DNA of 64,000 nt from Effusibacillus dendaii (GCF_015097055.1 NZ_AP023366.1:3313001-3377000), one strand, 5' to 3'. Numbered from the stretch's first letter, positions 41,814-52,832 are shown. Notes: generated by a model from the letters alone, not told the origin. A program made the numbers and translations.

Positions 41814-42815
41814 ATGCGCCATCATAAAAAATTGTTGGCTGGTGTTTTAGTGCTTGGTCTGGCCGGAACGACGGGATGTGGAATGTTGAACAAAACGTCA
41901 AGTCCGGTCTCCCCCCGGCCGCCGAAAGGAGATCAAGCGGCGCAACCTGCAACAGAGATGTATGCGGTCAATCTCTATTTTGCGGATGAAAAAGGATTTG
42001 TTGTGCCTTTGCGGGTAAACATTCCGAAGGTGGAGGGGATTGCTAACCAAGCCCTGACATATTTGACGCCTGAAAAATCGGGCGGATTGCTAACCGGAAC
42101 TGGCCTGCATGCCTTGATCCCCTCAGGTGCCAAAATGTCGGTCAACATCAAAGATAATCTGGCGGTGGTCGATTTCAGCCAAGAAGTGCTGAAGATGAAA
42201 GATGCCAAAGCGGAACAGCAGCTTGTCGATTCGGTCGTCTGGACATTGACTGAATTCCCCAGCATCAAACAGGTGCAGATTAAAGTAAATGGCAATGTGA
42301 TCCCGGCTCTGCCGACCAGCGGGACTCCGATTGGTCAACCGTTAAGCCGCGCAAATGGAATTAACCTGCAAGTGGCGCCAAACATCAATCCGGCGGAAAC
42401 CACAAAACTCACCCTCTATTATCAAGGAACCAACAGCGCGGGGAATTTCAATTATCTGGTGCCCGTCACCCGCATAATTGGCAAAACCAATGAAGATTTG
42501 ATTAAAACTACGATTGCGGAGCTGGCTGCCGGTCCAAAGGTTCAAGGGTTATCACCGACCGTTTCGCCTGCTCTGAAATTGTTGAGCGAAAGTCAGTCGG
42601 GTGACACGGTGTCGCTTGATTTGGATAACTTGCTGACAGAGGGGGCCAGTACGGAACAAAGCAAGGTCCTCAATTCGATCGTATTGTCCGTTCTGGAAAA
42701 CACGCCTGCCCGGAAAGTCAAAATAACCGTCAAGGGCCAACCGCCGACGCTTGCCGGTGTCGACCTGAGCAAACCGGTCAGTCGTCCGCAGGTAGTCAAT
42801 CAGAAACAGTTGTAA
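41814..42815 (+). CDS. gerM: Sporulation/germination lipoprotein GerM
   Basis: A 333-residue lipoprotein: signal peptide LLAGVLVLGLAGTTGCG with lipobox cysteine near residue 22, a Pro/Ser linker, then two GerMN domains (about 50-175 and 190-320; VNLYFADEKGFVVPLRVNIP and LTLYYQGTNSAGNFNYLVPVTRIIG). GerM forms ring-like assemblies in the SpoIIIA-SpoIIQ transenvelope complex and affects cortex formation and germination. GGAGGAGG precedes the ATG. The order racE-gerM-rph-rdgB is as in B. subtilis. Confidence 0.92.
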   Translation: MRHHKKLLAGVLVLGLAGTTGCGMLNKTSSPVSPRPPKGDQAAQPATEMYAVNLYFADEKGFVVPLRVNIPKVEGIANQALTYLTPEKSGGLLTGTGLHALIPSGAKMSVNIKDNLAVVDFSQEVLKMKDAKAEQQLVDSVVWTLTEFPSIKQVQIKVNGNVIPALPTSGTPIGQPLSRANGINLQVAPNINPAETTKLTLYYQGTNSAGNFNYLVPVTRIIGKTNEDLIKTTIAELAAGPKVQGLSPTVSPALKLLSESQSGDTVSLDLDNLLTEGASTEQSKVLNSIVLSVLENTPARKVKITVKGQPPTLAGVDLSKPVSRPQVVNQKQL

Positions 42816-42846
42816 TCAATGATTTCGTTCCGTGCGAAACGGGTAC

Positions 42847-42888
42847 ACTGACAGACAGTGGTGGGAGGTCTGTCAGTTCATTTTTTTC
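42847..42888 (+). terminator. Terminator of gerM
   Basis: ACTGACAGAC (42847-42856) pairs perfectly with GTCTGTCAGT (42868-42877), followed by TCATTTTTTT. Confidence 0.85.
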
Positions 42889-42969
42889 CTGTTGGATTTT
42901 ACTGGAATGGGTATGCTACTATAGTTCTGAGAATCGGTCGGGCACAGAGCATGAACGGGGGGGCACAGA

Positions 42970-43725
42970 ATGAGAGCAGACGGGCGCAGGGAAAACGAAA
43001 CACGTGACATCCGGATCGAACGAGGATATGTAAAGCATCCGGAAGGGTCCGTTCTTATAACGTTTGGCGAGACGAAAGTGATATGCACGGCGACGATTGA
43101 GGAGAAAGTGCCGCCCTTTTTACGGGGCAGCGGACAAGGCTGGATTACAGCGGAATATTCAATGCTGCCGCGTGCTACGCCCACGCGCAACCAAAGAGAA
43201 GCAACAAAAGGCAAAGTCGGCGGTCGGACAATGGAGATTCAACGGCTGATTGGACGTGCGCTGCGATCGGTCGTCGATCTGAAAAAAATGGGAGAACGCA
43301 CACTATGGATCGATTGCGATGTCATTCAGGCGGACGGTGGAACCCGTACCGCGTCCATTACCGGAGGGTTTGTCGCGATGGCAGAGGCGATGCATAAACT
43401 GATGGAAAAAGGCGTTTATGAAAAAATTCCGCTTACCGATTATCTGGCGGCTGTCAGTGTCGGCATTGTGAGCGGAGCGGCTGTACTGGATCTGAACTAT
43501 GCGGAGGATTCCACCGCGCAAGTGGACATGAACGTTGTGATGACCGGTAAAGGGGAATATGTGGAAATTCAGGGAACCGGTGAAGAACGGCCTTTTTCCG
43601 CACCGGAACTGACCAATATGCTGTCTTTGGCAAAGGAAGGCATAGATTATATAATGGGGAAGCAGCGCGAATCGTTAGGTGAAATTGCAAGTCAAATCGG
43701 CGATCTCGTAGGACAGCAATCGTAG
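42970..43725 (+). CDS. rph: Ribonuclease PH
   Basis: A 251-residue phosphorolytic 3' exoribonuclease trimming tRNA precursors. Family signs: [30 protein letters not shown] at the N-terminus, [37 protein letters not shown] (phosphate/tRNA-binding arginines), and [21 protein letters not shown] follows GGGGGGGCACAG. It ends nine bases before rdgB and both belong to one operon. Confidence 0.96.
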   Translation: MRADGRRENETRDIRIERGYVKHPEGSVLITFGETKVICTATIEEKVPPFLRGSGQGWITAEYSMLPRATPTRNQREATKGKVGGRTMEIQRLIGRALRSVVDLKKMGERTLWIDCDVIQADGGTRTASITGGFVAMAEAMHKLMEKGVYEKIPLTDYLAAVSVGIVSGAAVLDLNYAEDSTAQVDMNVVMTGKGEYVEIQGTGEERPFSAPELTNMLSLAKEGIDYIMGKQRESLGEIASQIGDLVGQQS

Positions 43726-43734
43726 GTGAGCGGA

Positions 43735-44313
43735 ATGAAACTGGTTTTGGCAAGTCGCAACAAAGGGAAACTGCGTGAATTTCAGGAAGCTCTGGTCAAA
43801 TTCGGATATACGGTTGAACCGATGCCGGAAAACCTGCCAGAAGTCGTCGAAGATGGCTTGACATTTGAGGAAAATGCAGCCAAAAAGGCGGAGTCGGTCG
43901 CCGCTTGGCTGAACGTTCCGGTATTGGCGGATGATTCCGGCTTGGAAGTAGATGCAATTGGCGGGCGACCGGGTGTTTTTTCAGCCCGTTATTCCGGTTT
44001 GCATGCAACCGATCAAGAAAATAACAGCAAATTGTTGAAAGAGTTGTCAGGTATCGCGAAAGACCGGCGCACTGCCCGATTTGTCTGCGTGCTGGCGTTT
44101 GCAAGGCCTGGCGAAAATACGATCTTGGCGCGTGGCGAATGTGAGGGGCTGATCCTGGAAGCTCCGCAGGGGGATGCGGGATTTGGTTACGACCCGTTGT
44201 TTTTGGTTCCACAGTTTGGGAAAACATTTGGCGAACTTTCCCTGTCAGAGAAAAATCAGGTGAGCCACCGCGCCAACGCCATTCGGATGCTGACCGAACA
44301 GATGCACCCTTGA
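43735..44313 (+). CDS. rdgB: dITP/XTP pyrophosphatase
   Basis: A 192-residue Ham1-family nucleotide-house-cleaning enzyme (B. subtilis YsnA) hydrolysing dITP, ITP and XTP to the monophosphate. Motifs: LVLASRNKGKLREF (start), TFEENAAKKAESV, VLADDSGLEVDAIGGRPGVFSARY, and GFGYDPLFLVPQFGKTFGEL with SHRANAIR at the end. The ATG at 43735 has AGGTGA five bases upstream overlapping the rph stop; a GTG at 43726 is less likely. Confidence 0.93.
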   Translation: MKLVLASRNKGKLREFQEALVKFGYTVEPMPENLPEVVEDGLTFEENAAKKAESVAAWLNVPVLADDSGLEVDAIGGRPGVFSARYSGLHATDQENNSKLLKELSGIAKDRRTARFVCVLAFARPGENTILARGECEGLILEAPQGDAGFGYDPLFLVPQFGKTFGELSLSEKNQVSHRANAIRMLTEQMHP

Positions 44314-44340
44314 TTTTCCGCATTTTCCTGTCGATTTCAC

Positions 44341-44370
44341 TTGACGTGGAGAAGCAGATTTTCATATACT
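44341..44370 (+). promoter_or_regulatory. Promoter of the tRNA-Arg gene
   Basis: TTGACG (44341-44346), 18 bases, TATACT (44365-44370), 29 bases before the tRNA. Confidence 0.7.
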
Positions 44371-44398
44371 TAGTTTTGTTCGGGATTTTCTTCAGTTT

Positions 44399-44475
44399 GT
44401 GTCTATAGCTCAGCTGGATAGAGCATTCGCCTTCTAAGCGAAGGGTCGCAGGTTCGAATCCTGCTAGGCACACCA
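44399..44475 (+). tRNA. tRNA-Arg (anticodon TCT)
   Basis: A 77-base cloverleaf with encoded CCA. Acceptor GTGTCTA (44399-44405) pairs with TAGGCAC (44465-44471); D-loop AGCTCAGCTGGATAGAGC; anticodon stem-loop TCGCCTTCTAAGCGA with anticodon TCT; T-arm GCAGGTTCGAATCCTGC. It reads AGA/AGG codons. It has its own promoter and terminator. Confidence 0.97.
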
Positions 44476-44482
44476 AATCGAC

Positions 44483-44510
44483 AAGAGCGGCGTAAACCGC
44501 TCTTTTTTCT
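44483..44510 (+). terminator. Terminator of tRNA-Arg
   Basis: AAGAGCGG (44483-44490) pairs with CCGCTCTT (44497-44504), followed by TTTTCT. Confidence 0.9.
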
Positions 44511-44648
44511 TTGTTTTTCCAATGGGCGAATATCTATTTGAAACCCAAATCAGTTATGCTATAATGAGGAAGTTCATCCGTATAGACATAATGTCAACAA
44601 TGCCATACATATTCTGCGTTGGGGATTTACAAGGAGGAAAAATTTGCA

Positions 44649-45944
44649 ATGTCTGTAAAATGGGAAAAGAAAGAAAGCAACATTGGAATATTGGAAGTGG
44701 AAGTGGAAAGCGCAAAGGTCGATCAGGCGATCGATCAGGCTTTCAAAAAAGTTGTCAAACAGGTGAACCTTCCGGGCTTCCGTAAAGGGAAAGTACCGCG
44801 CCCGATTTTTGAGCAGCGTTTCGGAACGGCCGTATTATATCAGGACGCGTTGGACATCCTGCTACCAGAAGCGTATACCAATGCAGTCAAGGAAACCGAC
44901 ATTCAACCGGTTTCCCGCCCGGAAATTGATGTCGTACAGATTGAAAAAGGCAAGCCGCTGATTTTCAAGGCGACTGTTACCGTTCGACCGGAAGTGCAGC
45001 TCGGCGAGTACAAGAACACTACGATTGAACCGAAAGAATTTGCGGTAACGGAGGAAGATGTCCAGAAGGAACTGGAAAACCTCCGGAAATCCCATGCGGA
45101 AATCGTCGTTGTGGAAGATGACGGTTCGATTCAGGAAGGAGACACCGTTCTGATCGACTTTAAAGGGTTTGTCGATGACGAACCGTTTGAAGGCGGCGAA
45201 GCGGAAAAATATCAGTTGGAAATCGGATCGGGCACATTCATCCCCGGTTTTGAAGAACAGCTGATTGGTATGAAAAAAGGGGAAGACCGCGATGTGAACG
45301 TGACTTTCCCGGAAAACTATCATGTTGTTGCGTTGGCGGGCAAGCCAGCCGTGTTCAAAGTGCATCTGCATGAAATCAAGCGCAAACAGTTGCCCGTATT
45401 GGATGACGAGTTCGCGAAGGACATTTCCGAATTTGACACGCTGGATGAGCTGAAGGCTGATGTCGAGAAAAGGCTGAAGGAAAAAGCGGAGACAGACAAA
45501 AAGAACTACATCGAAGAACAAGTGATTGATAAAGCGGTTGCAAACGCGACAATCGATTTGCCGCCAGTCATGATCGAAAACGAGACAGACGTCATGCTGG
45601 AGGATTTCAAACAACGTTTGCAAATGCAGGGAATTCCGTATGATGCTTACCTGCAGTTTACGGGCGTTTCAGAAGACAACCTGCGTAATGACATGAAAGA
45701 AAATGCGGAAAAGCGGGTTCGCACACGACTTGTTTTGGAGGAAATCGGCAAAGCGGAAAATATCGAAGTCACACAAGATGATATTCAGGAAGAAATTGCA
45801 AAAGTGGCGGATATGGCAAAAATGGATTTTGATCAGGTGAAAACGATTCTGGAATCGCGCGATCCGAATTTTGAAGGATTGCGGTCAGACATTCTCAGCC
45901 GCAAGACGATTTCTTTCTTGACAGACCATAGCAAACTGGCGTAA
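44649..45944 (+). CDS. tig: Trigger factor chaperone
   Basis: A 431-residue ribosome-associated chaperone and peptidyl-prolyl isomerase. N-terminal ribosome-binding domain with signature NLPGFRKGKVPRP (about residues 31-43), FKBP-type PPIase domain (about 150-245, GDTVLIDFKGFVDDEPFEGGEAE), and helical C-terminal arms. AAGGAGG lies ten bases before the ATG at 44649. It opens the tig-clpP-clpX-lonB-lonA-ysxC protein-quality cluster; a terminator follows. Confidence 0.96.
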   Translation: MSVKWEKKESNIGILEVEVESAKVDQAIDQAFKKVVKQVNLPGFRKGKVPRPIFEQRFGTAVLYQDALDILLPEAYTNAVKETDIQPVSRPEIDVVQIEKGKPLIFKATVTVRPEVQLGEYKNTTIEPKEFAVTEEDVQKELENLRKSHAEIVVVEDDGSIQEGDTVLIDFKGFVDDEPFEGGEAEKYQLEIGSGTFIPGFEEQLIGMKKGEDRDVNVTFPENYHVVALAGKPAVFKVHLHEIKRKQLPVLDDEFAKDISEFDTLDELKADVEKRLKEKAETDKKNYIEEQVIDKAVANATIDLPPVMIENETDVMLEDFKQRLQMQGIPYDAYLQFTGVSEDNLRNDMKENAEKRVRTRLVLEEIGKAENIEVTQDDIQEEIAKVADMAKMDFDQVKTILESRDPNFEGLRSDILSRKTISFLTDHSKLA

Positions 45945-45989
45945 GATCGTGTATCATTATAGATAAGCATGCGAAAAATAAGCACGCGG

Positions 45990-46019
45990 CAAGGCACTTT
46001 TTATAAAGTGCCTTGTTTT
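45990..46019 (+). terminator. Terminator of tig
   Basis: CAAGGCACTTT (45990-46000) pairs with AAAGTGCCTTG (46005-46015), then T4. It separates tig from clpP. Confidence 0.88.
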
Positions 46020-46049
46020 CCACTATGCGTCATGGGGAGGGAATCATTT

Positions 46050-46640
46050 TTGAATCTGGTACCGATTGTGGTGGAACAAACGAGCAGGGGCGAACGTTCC
46101 TATGACATATATTCGCGCTTGTTGAAAGACCGAATCATTTTTATTGGTACGCCGATCAACGATGATGTGGCCAATTTGGTAGTCGCGCAATTGCTGTTCT
46201 TGGCCGCTGAAGACCCGGAAAAAGACATACATATCTACATCAACAGTCCTGGTGGTTCGATTACGGCGGGTATGGCGATTTACGATACGATGCAGTTTAT
46301 TAAACCGGATGTGTCTACCATTTGCATTGGAATGGCCGCGTCAATGGGATCCTTTTTGCTGATGGCGGGGGCCAAAGGTAAACGGTATGCGCTTCCCCAC
46401 AGTGAAGTTATGATTCACCAACCGCTGGGCGGTGTACAGGGGCAGGCGGCCGATATCAAAATTCATGCTGACTGGATTCTTCGCACCAAACAAAAAATCA
46501 ATCGGATCTATGCGGAACGTACCGGACAACCGATTGAAAAAATCGAACAGGACACGGACCGAGACAATTTTATGTCAGCTGAAGAGGCCAAACGGTATGG
46601 CCTGATTGACGAGGTTCTCTCCCGTAATGATTTGAAATAA
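46050..46640 (+). CDS. clpP: ATP-dependent Clp protease proteolytic subunit
   Basis: A 196-residue serine protease forming the double-heptamer chamber. Catalytic triad visible: S98 (GMAASMGSF), H123 (SEVMIHQP) and D172 (DTDRDNF). Start is TTG at 46050 with GGGGAGG nine bases upstream; longer in-frame starts (45969, 46032) precede that site or fall in the tig terminator. Here clpP sits directly before clpX (11 bases), unlike B. subtilis where clpP is elsewhere. Confidence 0.96.
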   Translation: MNLVPIVVEQTSRGERSYDIYSRLLKDRIIFIGTPINDDVANLVVAQLLFLAAEDPEKDIHIYINSPGGSITAGMAIYDTMQFIKPDVSTICIGMAASMGSFLLMAGAKGKRYALPHSEVMIHQPLGGVQGQAADIKIHADWILRTKQKINRIYAERTGQPIEKIEQDTDRDNFMSAEEAKRYGLIDEVLSRNDLK

Positions 46641-46651
46641 GGGGTGAAGAG

Positions 46652-47923
46652 ATGTTTAAGTTTAACGACGAAAAAGGTCAACTGAAATGTTCATTCTGTG
46701 GCAAAACGCAGGATCAGGTCCGTAAACTGGTGGCAGGTCCAGGTGTATATATTTGTGACGAATGTATTGAGCTCTGTAACGAGATCGTCGAGGAAGAACT
46801 TGGCGAAGAGCAAGAATTCGAATTGAAAGATATTCCGAAACCGAGTGAAATCCGGGATATTCTGGATCAGTATGTGATCGGCCAGGAAACAGCCAAGAAA
46901 TCTTTGTCGGTAGCCGTCTACAACCACTATAAGCGAATTAATACGGCACAAAAGAGCAACGATGATGTAGAACTTTCGAAAAGCAATATTCTGCTGATCG
47001 GACCGACTGGCAGCGGGAAAACATTGCTGGCGCAGACATTGGCGCGCATTCTGAATGTGCCGTTTGCGATCGCAGATGCCACTTCCTTGACGGAAGCGGG
47101 ATACGTAGGGGAAGACGTTGAAAATATCCTGTTGAAGATTATTCAGGCGGCCGATTACGATGTGGAAAAAGCGGAAAAAGGCATTATCTACATCGACGAA
47201 ATCGATAAAATTGCCCGCAAATCGGAAAATCCGTCGATTACACGCGATGTTTCCGGGGAAGGCGTACAGCAGGCCCTTTTGAAAATTCTGGAGGGCACGG
47301 TTGCCAGCGTTCCGCCGCAAGGTGGCCGCAAGCACCCGCATCAGGAGTTTATCCAGATTGATACCAGCAACATCCTGTTTATCTGCGGGGGTGCGTTCGA
47401 CGGGCTCGAGCAGATTATCAAGCGCCGACTGGGCAAAAAGGTGATCGGCTTTGGAACGAATGAGGAACAGGTGGCAAACGAAAACAAACCGGGTTCCTAC
47501 TTGCAGAAAGTGCTGCCGGAAGATCTTTTAAAATTCGGTTTGATTCCGGAGTTTGTCGGTCGTCTGCCGGTGCTCACCACGTTGGAAGCGTTGGACGAGG
47601 CGGCTCTGATCCAAATTTTGACGGAACCGAAAAACGCTCTTGTCAAACAGTACCAGAAATTGATGGAAATGGACGATGTGCAGCTTGAGTTTTCCGAGGA
47701 GGCGCTGGCTGAAATCGCCAAAGAAGCGATCAAACGGAATACCGGTGCGCGCGGCCTGCGGGCGATTATCGAAAGCATCATGCTCGATGTGATGTATGAA
47801 GTCCCGTCCCGTCTCGATATATCAAAATGCGTTGTGACAAAAGAGACGGTCATATCCAAAGAGCCGCCCGTGCTGCTCACATCTGACAACCGCAAGAAGA
47901 AAAAGAAAGAAGAAACTGCATAA
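46652..47923 (+). CDS. clpX: Clp protease ATP-binding subunit ClpX
   Basis: A 423-residue AAA+ unfoldase. N-terminal zinc domain ([13 protein letters not shown], then [11 protein letters not shown]) binds adaptors and substrates; Walker A GPTGSGKT near residue 115; Walker [12 protein letters not shown]; the IGF loop VIGFG that docks on ClpP; sensor 2 in [10 protein letters not shown]. It follows clpP, giving a clpPX operon. AGGGGTGAAGAG precedes the ATG. Confidence 0.97.
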   Translation: MFKFNDEKGQLKCSFCGKTQDQVRKLVAGPGVYICDECIELCNEIVEEELGEEQEFELKDIPKPSEIRDILDQYVIGQETAKKSLSVAVYNHYKRINTAQKSNDDVELSKSNILLIGPTGSGKTLLAQTLARILNVPFAIADATSLTEAGYVGEDVENILLKIIQAADYDVEKAEKGIIYIDEIDKIARKSENPSITRDVSGEGVQQALLKILEGTVASVPPQGGRKHPHQEFIQIDTSNILFICGGAFDGLEQIIKRRLGKKVIGFGTNEEQVANENKPGSYLQKVLPEDLLKFGLIPEFVGRLPVLTTLEALDEAALIQILTEPKNALVKQYQKLMEMDDVQLEFSEEALAEIAKEAIKRNTGARGLRAIIESIMLDVMYEVPSRLDISKCVVTKETVISKEPPVLLTSDNRKKKKKEETA

Positions 47924-47935
47924 AGAGATCGTACC

Positions 47936-47970
47936 AAGGCAGGAGAACAACTCCTGCCTTCGTTTATTTT
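47936..47970 (+). terminator. Terminator of clpPX
   Basis: AAGGCAGGAG (47936-47945) pairs with CTCCTGCCTT (47951-47960), followed by CGTTTATTTTT. Confidence 0.82.
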
Positions 47971-48027
47971 TACCTCCTCTGGGCATACTGGTTTCTAGAC
48001 ATAACTGGCGCCGAGGGGGGTTATCTG

Positions 48028-49725
48028 GTGAACGTGATGACAATTGTAAGTCTGGTTCAGGTATTTTTTGCCGTTGTGATCGGGCTTTATTTTTGGAATC
48101 TGTTGAAGTCGCAGCAAAATAATCGGTTTGCAGTGGAACGCGAATCGAAAAAGGAGCTGGAGAAACTCCGAAAACTTCGGGCTATTTCACTAACGGAGCC
48201 ATTGGCGGAAAAAACGCGTCCAGCTACGATGGATGATATTGTGGGTCAACAGGAAGGATTGCGTGCTTTGCGGGCAGCCATTTGCGGCCCGAATCCGCAG
48301 CATGTGATTATTTATGGACCACCTGGGGTGGGAAAAACGGCGGCTGCCAGAGTAGTTTTGGAAGAAGCGAAAAAAAATCCGCTGTCTCCATTCAATGCGG
48401 ATGCAAAATTTGTCGAATTGGATGCCACAACGGCTCGGTTTGACGAACGGGGAATTGCCGATCCGCTGATTGGTTCGGTGCATGATCCGATCTATCAAGG
48501 GGCGGGCGCTATGGGAATGGCGGGAATCCCGCAGCCGAAAGCAGGCGCCGTAACAAAAGCGCATGGCGGCATGCTGTTTATCGACGAAATCGGTGAACTC
48601 CATTCGATCCAGATGAACAAGCTGCTGAAAGTGCTGGAAGATCGTAAAGTGTTTCTGGAAAGTGCGTATTACAGTTCGGAAGACAACAACATTCCAAACC
48701 ATATTCACGATATATTCCAAAATGGGCTGCCGGCCGATTTTCGACTGGTGGGTGCCACGACCCGGACTGCCAACGAAATTCCACCGGCGATCCGCTCCCG
48801 TTGTGTGGAGATTTTCTTTCGATTGCTGACACCGGATGAAATCGGTACCATTGTCCGGAAGGCGGCTGAAAAAATCCAGTTCCCGATTGAGGAACGGGCG
48901 GTCGAGGTTGTCAAGCGGTATGCGACAAACGGGCGTGAAGCCGTCAATGTAGTACAGATTTCGGCCGGTATCGCGTTATCGGAAAACCGCCACTCGATCG
49001 AGTCGGAGGATGTCGAATGGGTGATTCATTCCTCCCAGATCTCTCCACGTCCGGAAAAATCGGTGCCTGCACACCCGCAAGTCGGATTCGTCAACGGGTT
49101 GGCCGTTTACGGACCGAACATGGGAATGCTGCTGGAGCTGGAAGTAACGGCACAGGAAGCGAAGGAATCGGGTCGTGGCAGATTGACGATTACCGGCGTT
49201 GTGGAAGAAGAGGAAATGGGTGGCGGTCAGCGCGTGATGAAACGCAAAAGCATGGCGCGCGGCTCCATTGAAAACGTCATGACGGCGCTGCAGCGCACAA
49301 TGAATGTCAATCCGTTTGACTATGATATACATGTCAACTTTCCTGGCGGCACACCGATTGACGGACCGTCCGCCGGTATTACGATGGCAACTGCGATCTA
49401 TTCAGCCATTAAAGGAATTCCGGTCGATAATTACACTGCCATGACGGGCGAGGTTTCGATTCGCGGCTTTGTCAAACCGGTCGGAGGAGTTGTCGCCAAA
49501 GTGGAAGCGGCGCGTGAAGCGGGCGTCAAGCGAGTGTTCATTCCCCGTGATAATTGGCAGGAAATTTTTCGCAACATGCAAGACATTCAGGTACTTCCGG
49601 TCGACCGGATTGAGCAGGTGATCGATCAGGCGCTGGTGAAGGAAGAGAACGTGGAGAGAGTGCCGATTGTCTCTCCATCAACAGGGGTTTTGAGTGCTTC
49701 TCCGTCCGTACAATCTTTGCCGTAA
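48028..49725 (+). CDS. lonB: ATP-dependent protease LonB
   Basis: A 565-residue Lon-type protease of the Bacillales LonB group, expressed in the forespore in B. subtilis. A single N-terminal membrane helix (residues 4-24, MTIVSLVQVFFAVVIGLYFW), AAA+ module with Walker [13 protein letters not shown] and Walker B LFIDEIGEL, and a C-terminal protease domain with the catalytic serine in GGTPIDGPSAGITMA and lysine in KPVGGVVAKVEAA. GTG at 48028 has GGGGG nine bases upstream. A terminator separates it from lonA. Confidence 0.93.
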   Translation: MNVMTIVSLVQVFFAVVIGLYFWNLLKSQQNNRFAVERESKKELEKLRKLRAISLTEPLAEKTRPATMDDIVGQQEGLRALRAAICGPNPQHVIIYGPPGVGKTAAARVVLEEAKKNPLSPFNADAKFVELDATTARFDERGIADPLIGSVHDPIYQGAGAMGMAGIPQPKAGAVTKAHGGMLFIDEIGELHSIQMNKLLKVLEDRKVFLESAYYSSEDNNIPNHIHDIFQNGLPADFRLVGATTRTANEIPPAIRSRCVEIFFRLLTPDEIGTIVRKAAEKIQFPIEERAVEVVKRYATNGREAVNVVQISAGIALSENRHSIESEDVEWVIHSSQISPRPEKSVPAHPQVGFVNGLAVYGPNMGMLLELEVTAQEAKESGRGRLTITGVVEEEEMGGGQRVMKRKSMARGSIENVMTALQRTMNVNPFDYDIHVNFPGGTPIDGPSAGITMATAIYSAIKGIPVDNYTAMTGEVSIRGFVKPVGGVVAKVEAAREAGVKRVFIPRDNWQEIFRNMQDIQVLPVDRIEQVIDQALVKEENVERVPIVSPSTGVLSASPSVQSLP

Positions 49726-49764
49726 GCAAAATTACATCCGGCGGAAGAGGCCGTCTGTTAGACT

Positions 49765-49792
49765 AGCAGGGGGATTGCTCCCTGCTTTTTGT
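49765..49792 (+). terminator. Terminator of lonB
   Basis: AGCAGGG (49765-49771) pairs with CCCTGCT (49780-49786), followed by TTTTTG. Confidence 0.8.
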
Positions 49793-49888
49793 GTGTATGC
49801 CGATTGCATGAAGAGAGACGGATAGGGTACAATGTATTCCATACTTTTCTAATTCGGATTTTGGAATGAACCTGTGGAGGTGGCCCGA

Positions 49889-52213
49889 TTGAATATCAAC
49901 CCTTCTTCCAAAAAGAATTTGCCTCTTTTACCGCTTCGCGGGTTATTGGTATATCCCACAATGGTGCTGCATCTTGACGTGGGTCGGGAAAAATCTGTCC
50001 GAGCATTGGAAAAAGCAATGGTCGGTGAAAACTTGATCGTGCTTGCCTCCCAAACGGAAACGAATATAGATGATCCGGAACCGAACGATATTTTTGACAT
50101 GGGAACCGTCGCGCGCGTGAAACAGATGTTGAAACTGCCGAACGGGACAATCCGCGTTTTGGTAGAGGGAGTCTCCCGTGCCAAAGTGCTTGAATATACC
50201 GAGACGGATGACCATTATGAAGTCGAAGTGTTTGAAATCCATGAAACGGAAGAGACGGACCCGGAAGTGGAAGCCCTGATGCGGGCGGTTTTGCAGCAGT
50301 TCGAACAATACGTAAAAGTATCGAAAAAAACCAATCATGAGATGATTGCGGCTGTAACCGATATTGAGGAACCGGGCCGTTTGGCGGATGCGATCGCCTC
50401 CCATTTGACGCTGAAAATCAAAGACAAGCAGTCCATCCTGGAAGCGGTTGATGTCAAGGCGCGGCTGGAAACTTTAATGCGGATTTTGTCGGACGAGCGG
50501 GAAGTGCTGGAACTGGAACGGAAAATCCATCAGCGCGTCCGCAAGCAGATGGAAAAAACGCAGAAAGAATACTACCTGCGCGAACAGATGAAAGCGATCC
50601 AGAAAGAACTGGGGGAAAAAGAAGGCCGCCAGGCGGAAGTGGATGAACTGCGCGACAAAATCGCGAAAATGACGCTGCCGGAAGCAGTTGTGGAAAAAGT
50701 TGAGAAAGAGATTGACCGGCTGGAAAAAATGCCTGCCACATCGGCGGAAGGCACTGTAGTCCGGACTTATATCGATTGGATTCTATCGCTGCCTTGGTCG
50801 GATAAAACAACAGACGAGATTGACATTGACAAAGCGGAGAAAATATTGAACGACGAGCATGCCGGATTGGAGAAGGTAAAAGAACGCATCCTCGAATATT
50901 TGGCGGTACAGAAGCTGGTCAAGCATATGCGGGGACCGATCCTCTGTCTTGTCGGGCCGCCTGGTGTAGGGAAGACATCATTGGCCAAATCAATCGCCAA
51001 CTCGCTGGGGCGTAAATTCGTACGGGTTTCGCTTGGCGGTGTGCGGGATGAAGCGGAGATTCGCGGCCATCGCCGCACCTATATCGGCGCGATGCCAGGC
51101 CGGATTTTGCAGGGAATGAAAACGGCGGGGTCGATAAACCCTGTGTTCCTGCTGGATGAAATCGACAAGATGTCGAACGATTTCCGTGGCGATCCCTCTT
51201 CGGCCATGCTGGAAGTACTGGACCCGGAGCAAAACAACTCGTTCAGCGACCATTACATCGAGCTGCCCTATGACCTGTCGAACGTGCTGTTCATCTGTAC
51301 GGCGAACGTGGCGCAAAACATTCCAAGGCCGCTTCTGGACCGGATGGAAATGATTTATATTCCAGGCTATACGGAGCTGGAGAAGCTCGCGATTGTGAAA
51401 AAACACCTGCTGCCGAAGCAGTTAAAGGCACACGGGTTAACGAAAGAAAAAATGAGCTTGTCCGATGAAACGATTTTGCAGATCATTCGCGATTACACAA
51501 GGGAATCGGGCGTGCGGAACCTGGAAAGGCAAATCGGTGCGCTCTGCCGGAAAGCAGCCAAGCAAATCGTATCCGACGAGAAAAAGCGGGTTTCCATTAC
51601 GCCGAAGAATCTCAGTAAATATTTAGGCGCAGCCCGATTCCGCTTTGGATTGGCAGAAACGGAGGATCAGGTCGGCGTAGTGACAGGTCTGGCTTGGACG
51701 GAGATGGGGGGCGATACGCTTTCGATTGAAGTATCGGTCGTACCCGGCAAAGGAAAGCTGCAGTTGACCGGTCAACTGGGTGATGTCATGAAAGAGAGCG
51801 CGCAGGCGGCTTTCAGCTATATCCGTTCACGCGCGGAGGATCTCAAGATTCAAGCCGATTTTTATGAAAAATTTGATATACACATTCACGTTCCGGAAGG
51901 GGCAATTCCCAAAGACGGTCCGTCCGCCGGAATTTCAATGGCTACTGCGTTGATGTCCGCACTGACCAGGATTCCGGTATCGCGGGAAGTGGCAATGACC
52001 GGCGAGATTACGCTGCGCGGTCGGGTACTGCCTATCGGCGGTGTCAAGGAAAAATGTCTGGCTGCCCACCGGGCGGGCGTCAAGAAAGTTCTGCTGCCAA
52101 AGGACAATGGCAAGGATGTCGATGATATACCGGAAAGTGTCCGGAAAGAATTGAAAATCGTATTGGTCGACCATCTCGACCAGGTACTGGAACAGGCGTT
52201 GGTACGGCAATGA
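49889..52213 (+). CDS. lonA: ATP-dependent protease LonA
   Basis: A 774-residue heat-shock protease. N-terminal substrate domain (residues 5-200, [26 protein letters not shown]), coiled helices about 205-300, AAA+ module with Walker [14 protein letters not shown] and Walker [11 protein letters not shown], and the Lon protease domain with catalytic serine in [10 protein letters not shown] and lysine in [14 protein letters not shown]. Start is TTG at 49889, six bases after GGAGGTG; a GTG at 49874 precedes that site. Its stop overlaps the ysxC start. Confidence 0.96.
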   Translation: MNINPSSKKNLPLLPLRGLLVYPTMVLHLDVGREKSVRALEKAMVGENLIVLASQTETNIDDPEPNDIFDMGTVARVKQMLKLPNGTIRVLVEGVSRAKVLEYTETDDHYEVEVFEIHETEETDPEVEALMRAVLQQFEQYVKVSKKTNHEMIAAVTDIEEPGRLADAIASHLTLKIKDKQSILEAVDVKARLETLMRILSDEREVLELERKIHQRVRKQMEKTQKEYYLREQMKAIQKELGEKEGRQAEVDELRDKIAKMTLPEAVVEKVEKEIDRLEKMPATSAEGTVVRTYIDWILSLPWSDKTTDEIDIDKAEKILNDEHAGLEKVKERILEYLAVQKLVKHMRGPILCLVGPPGVGKTSLAKSIANSLGRKFVRVSLGGVRDEAEIRGHRRTYIGAMPGRILQGMKTAGSINPVFLLDEIDKMSNDFRGDPSSAMLEVLDPEQNNSFSDHYIELPYDLSNVLFICTANVAQNIPRPLLDRMEMIYIPGYTELEKLAIVKKHLLPKQLKAHGLTKEKMSLSDETILQIIRDYTRESGVRNLERQIGALCRKAAKQIVSDEKKRVSITPKNLSKYLGAARFRFGLAETEDQVGVVTGLAWTEMGGDTLSIEVSVVPGKGKLQLTGQLGDVMKESAQAAFSYIRSRAEDLKIQADFYEKFDIHIHVPEGAIPKDGPSAGISMATALMSALTRIPVSREVAMTGEITLRGRVLPIGGVKEKCLAAHRAGVKKVLLPKDNGKDVDDIPESVRKELKIVLVDHLDQVLEQALVRQ

Positions 52214-52830
52214 TTATTCGTTCTGCTGAATTTATCATATCGGCGGTCGGTCCGAAACAGTATCCGGAAGGCAATCAGCCGGAAATTGCGCTGGCTGGCC
52301 GTTCCAACGTGGGCAAATCCTCCTTGATCAATAAGATGATCAACCGGAAAAATTTGGCCCGCACGTCGTCTACACCGGGGAAGACGCAAACATTGAATTT
52401 CTATCATATTAACGAATCGTTTTATTTTGTCGATCTGCCGGGATACGGATTTGCGAAAGTGCCAAAACCGGTTCAGGCGCAATGGTCCAAATTTATTGAA
52501 CAATACTTGTCCAAACGGGATTGTTTGAAAGCGGTGCTGCAGTTGGTCGATCTGCGCCATCCGCCGAGCAAAGAGGATATACATATGTTTGAGTGGCTGG
52601 GCCATTTTGGTATCCCGCGGATTGTAGTGACCACCAAAGCGGACAAGATTTCGCGCGGGCATTGGCCGAAGCATCAGAAAGTCATCCGGCAAGCATTACA
52701 ACTTCCGAAAAATGTGCCAATGGTGCTGTTCTCATCTGAAACCGGACAAGGCAAGGATGAGTTGTGGGGTCTGCTGGCTCCTTATCTGGTGGGTGAGGAT
52801 ACGGAGACGGAAAGCATGCCGCAGGCATAA
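52210..52830 (+). CDS. ysxC: Ribosome biogenesis GTPase YsxC (EngB)
   Basis: A 206-residue essential TRAFAC GTPase that assists 50S ribosome assembly. G1 GRSNVGKSS (about residues 31-39), G3 DLPGYG in [16 protein letters not shown]4 TKAD in [10 protein letters not shown], and family insert [19 protein letters not shown]. It overlaps lonA by four bases (ATGA). In B. subtilis ysxC is followed by hem genes; here a terminator and gene debris follow, so the conserved block ends. Confidence 0.95.
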   Translation: MIIRSAEFIISAVGPKQYPEGNQPEIALAGRSNVGKSSLINKMINRKNLARTSSTPGKTQTLNFYHINESFYFVDLPGYGFAKVPKPVQAQWSKFIEQYLSKRDCLKAVLQLVDLRHPPSKEDIHMFEWLGHFGIPRIVVTTKADKISRGHWPKHQKVIRQALQLPKNVPMVLFSSETGQGKDELWGLLAPYLVGEDTETESMPQA

Positions 52831-52832
52831 GG

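Noticed and set aside
44862-45623. 253-codon open frame antisense to tig
   Set aside because: Phe/Leu-rich antisense shadow of a well-supported gene.
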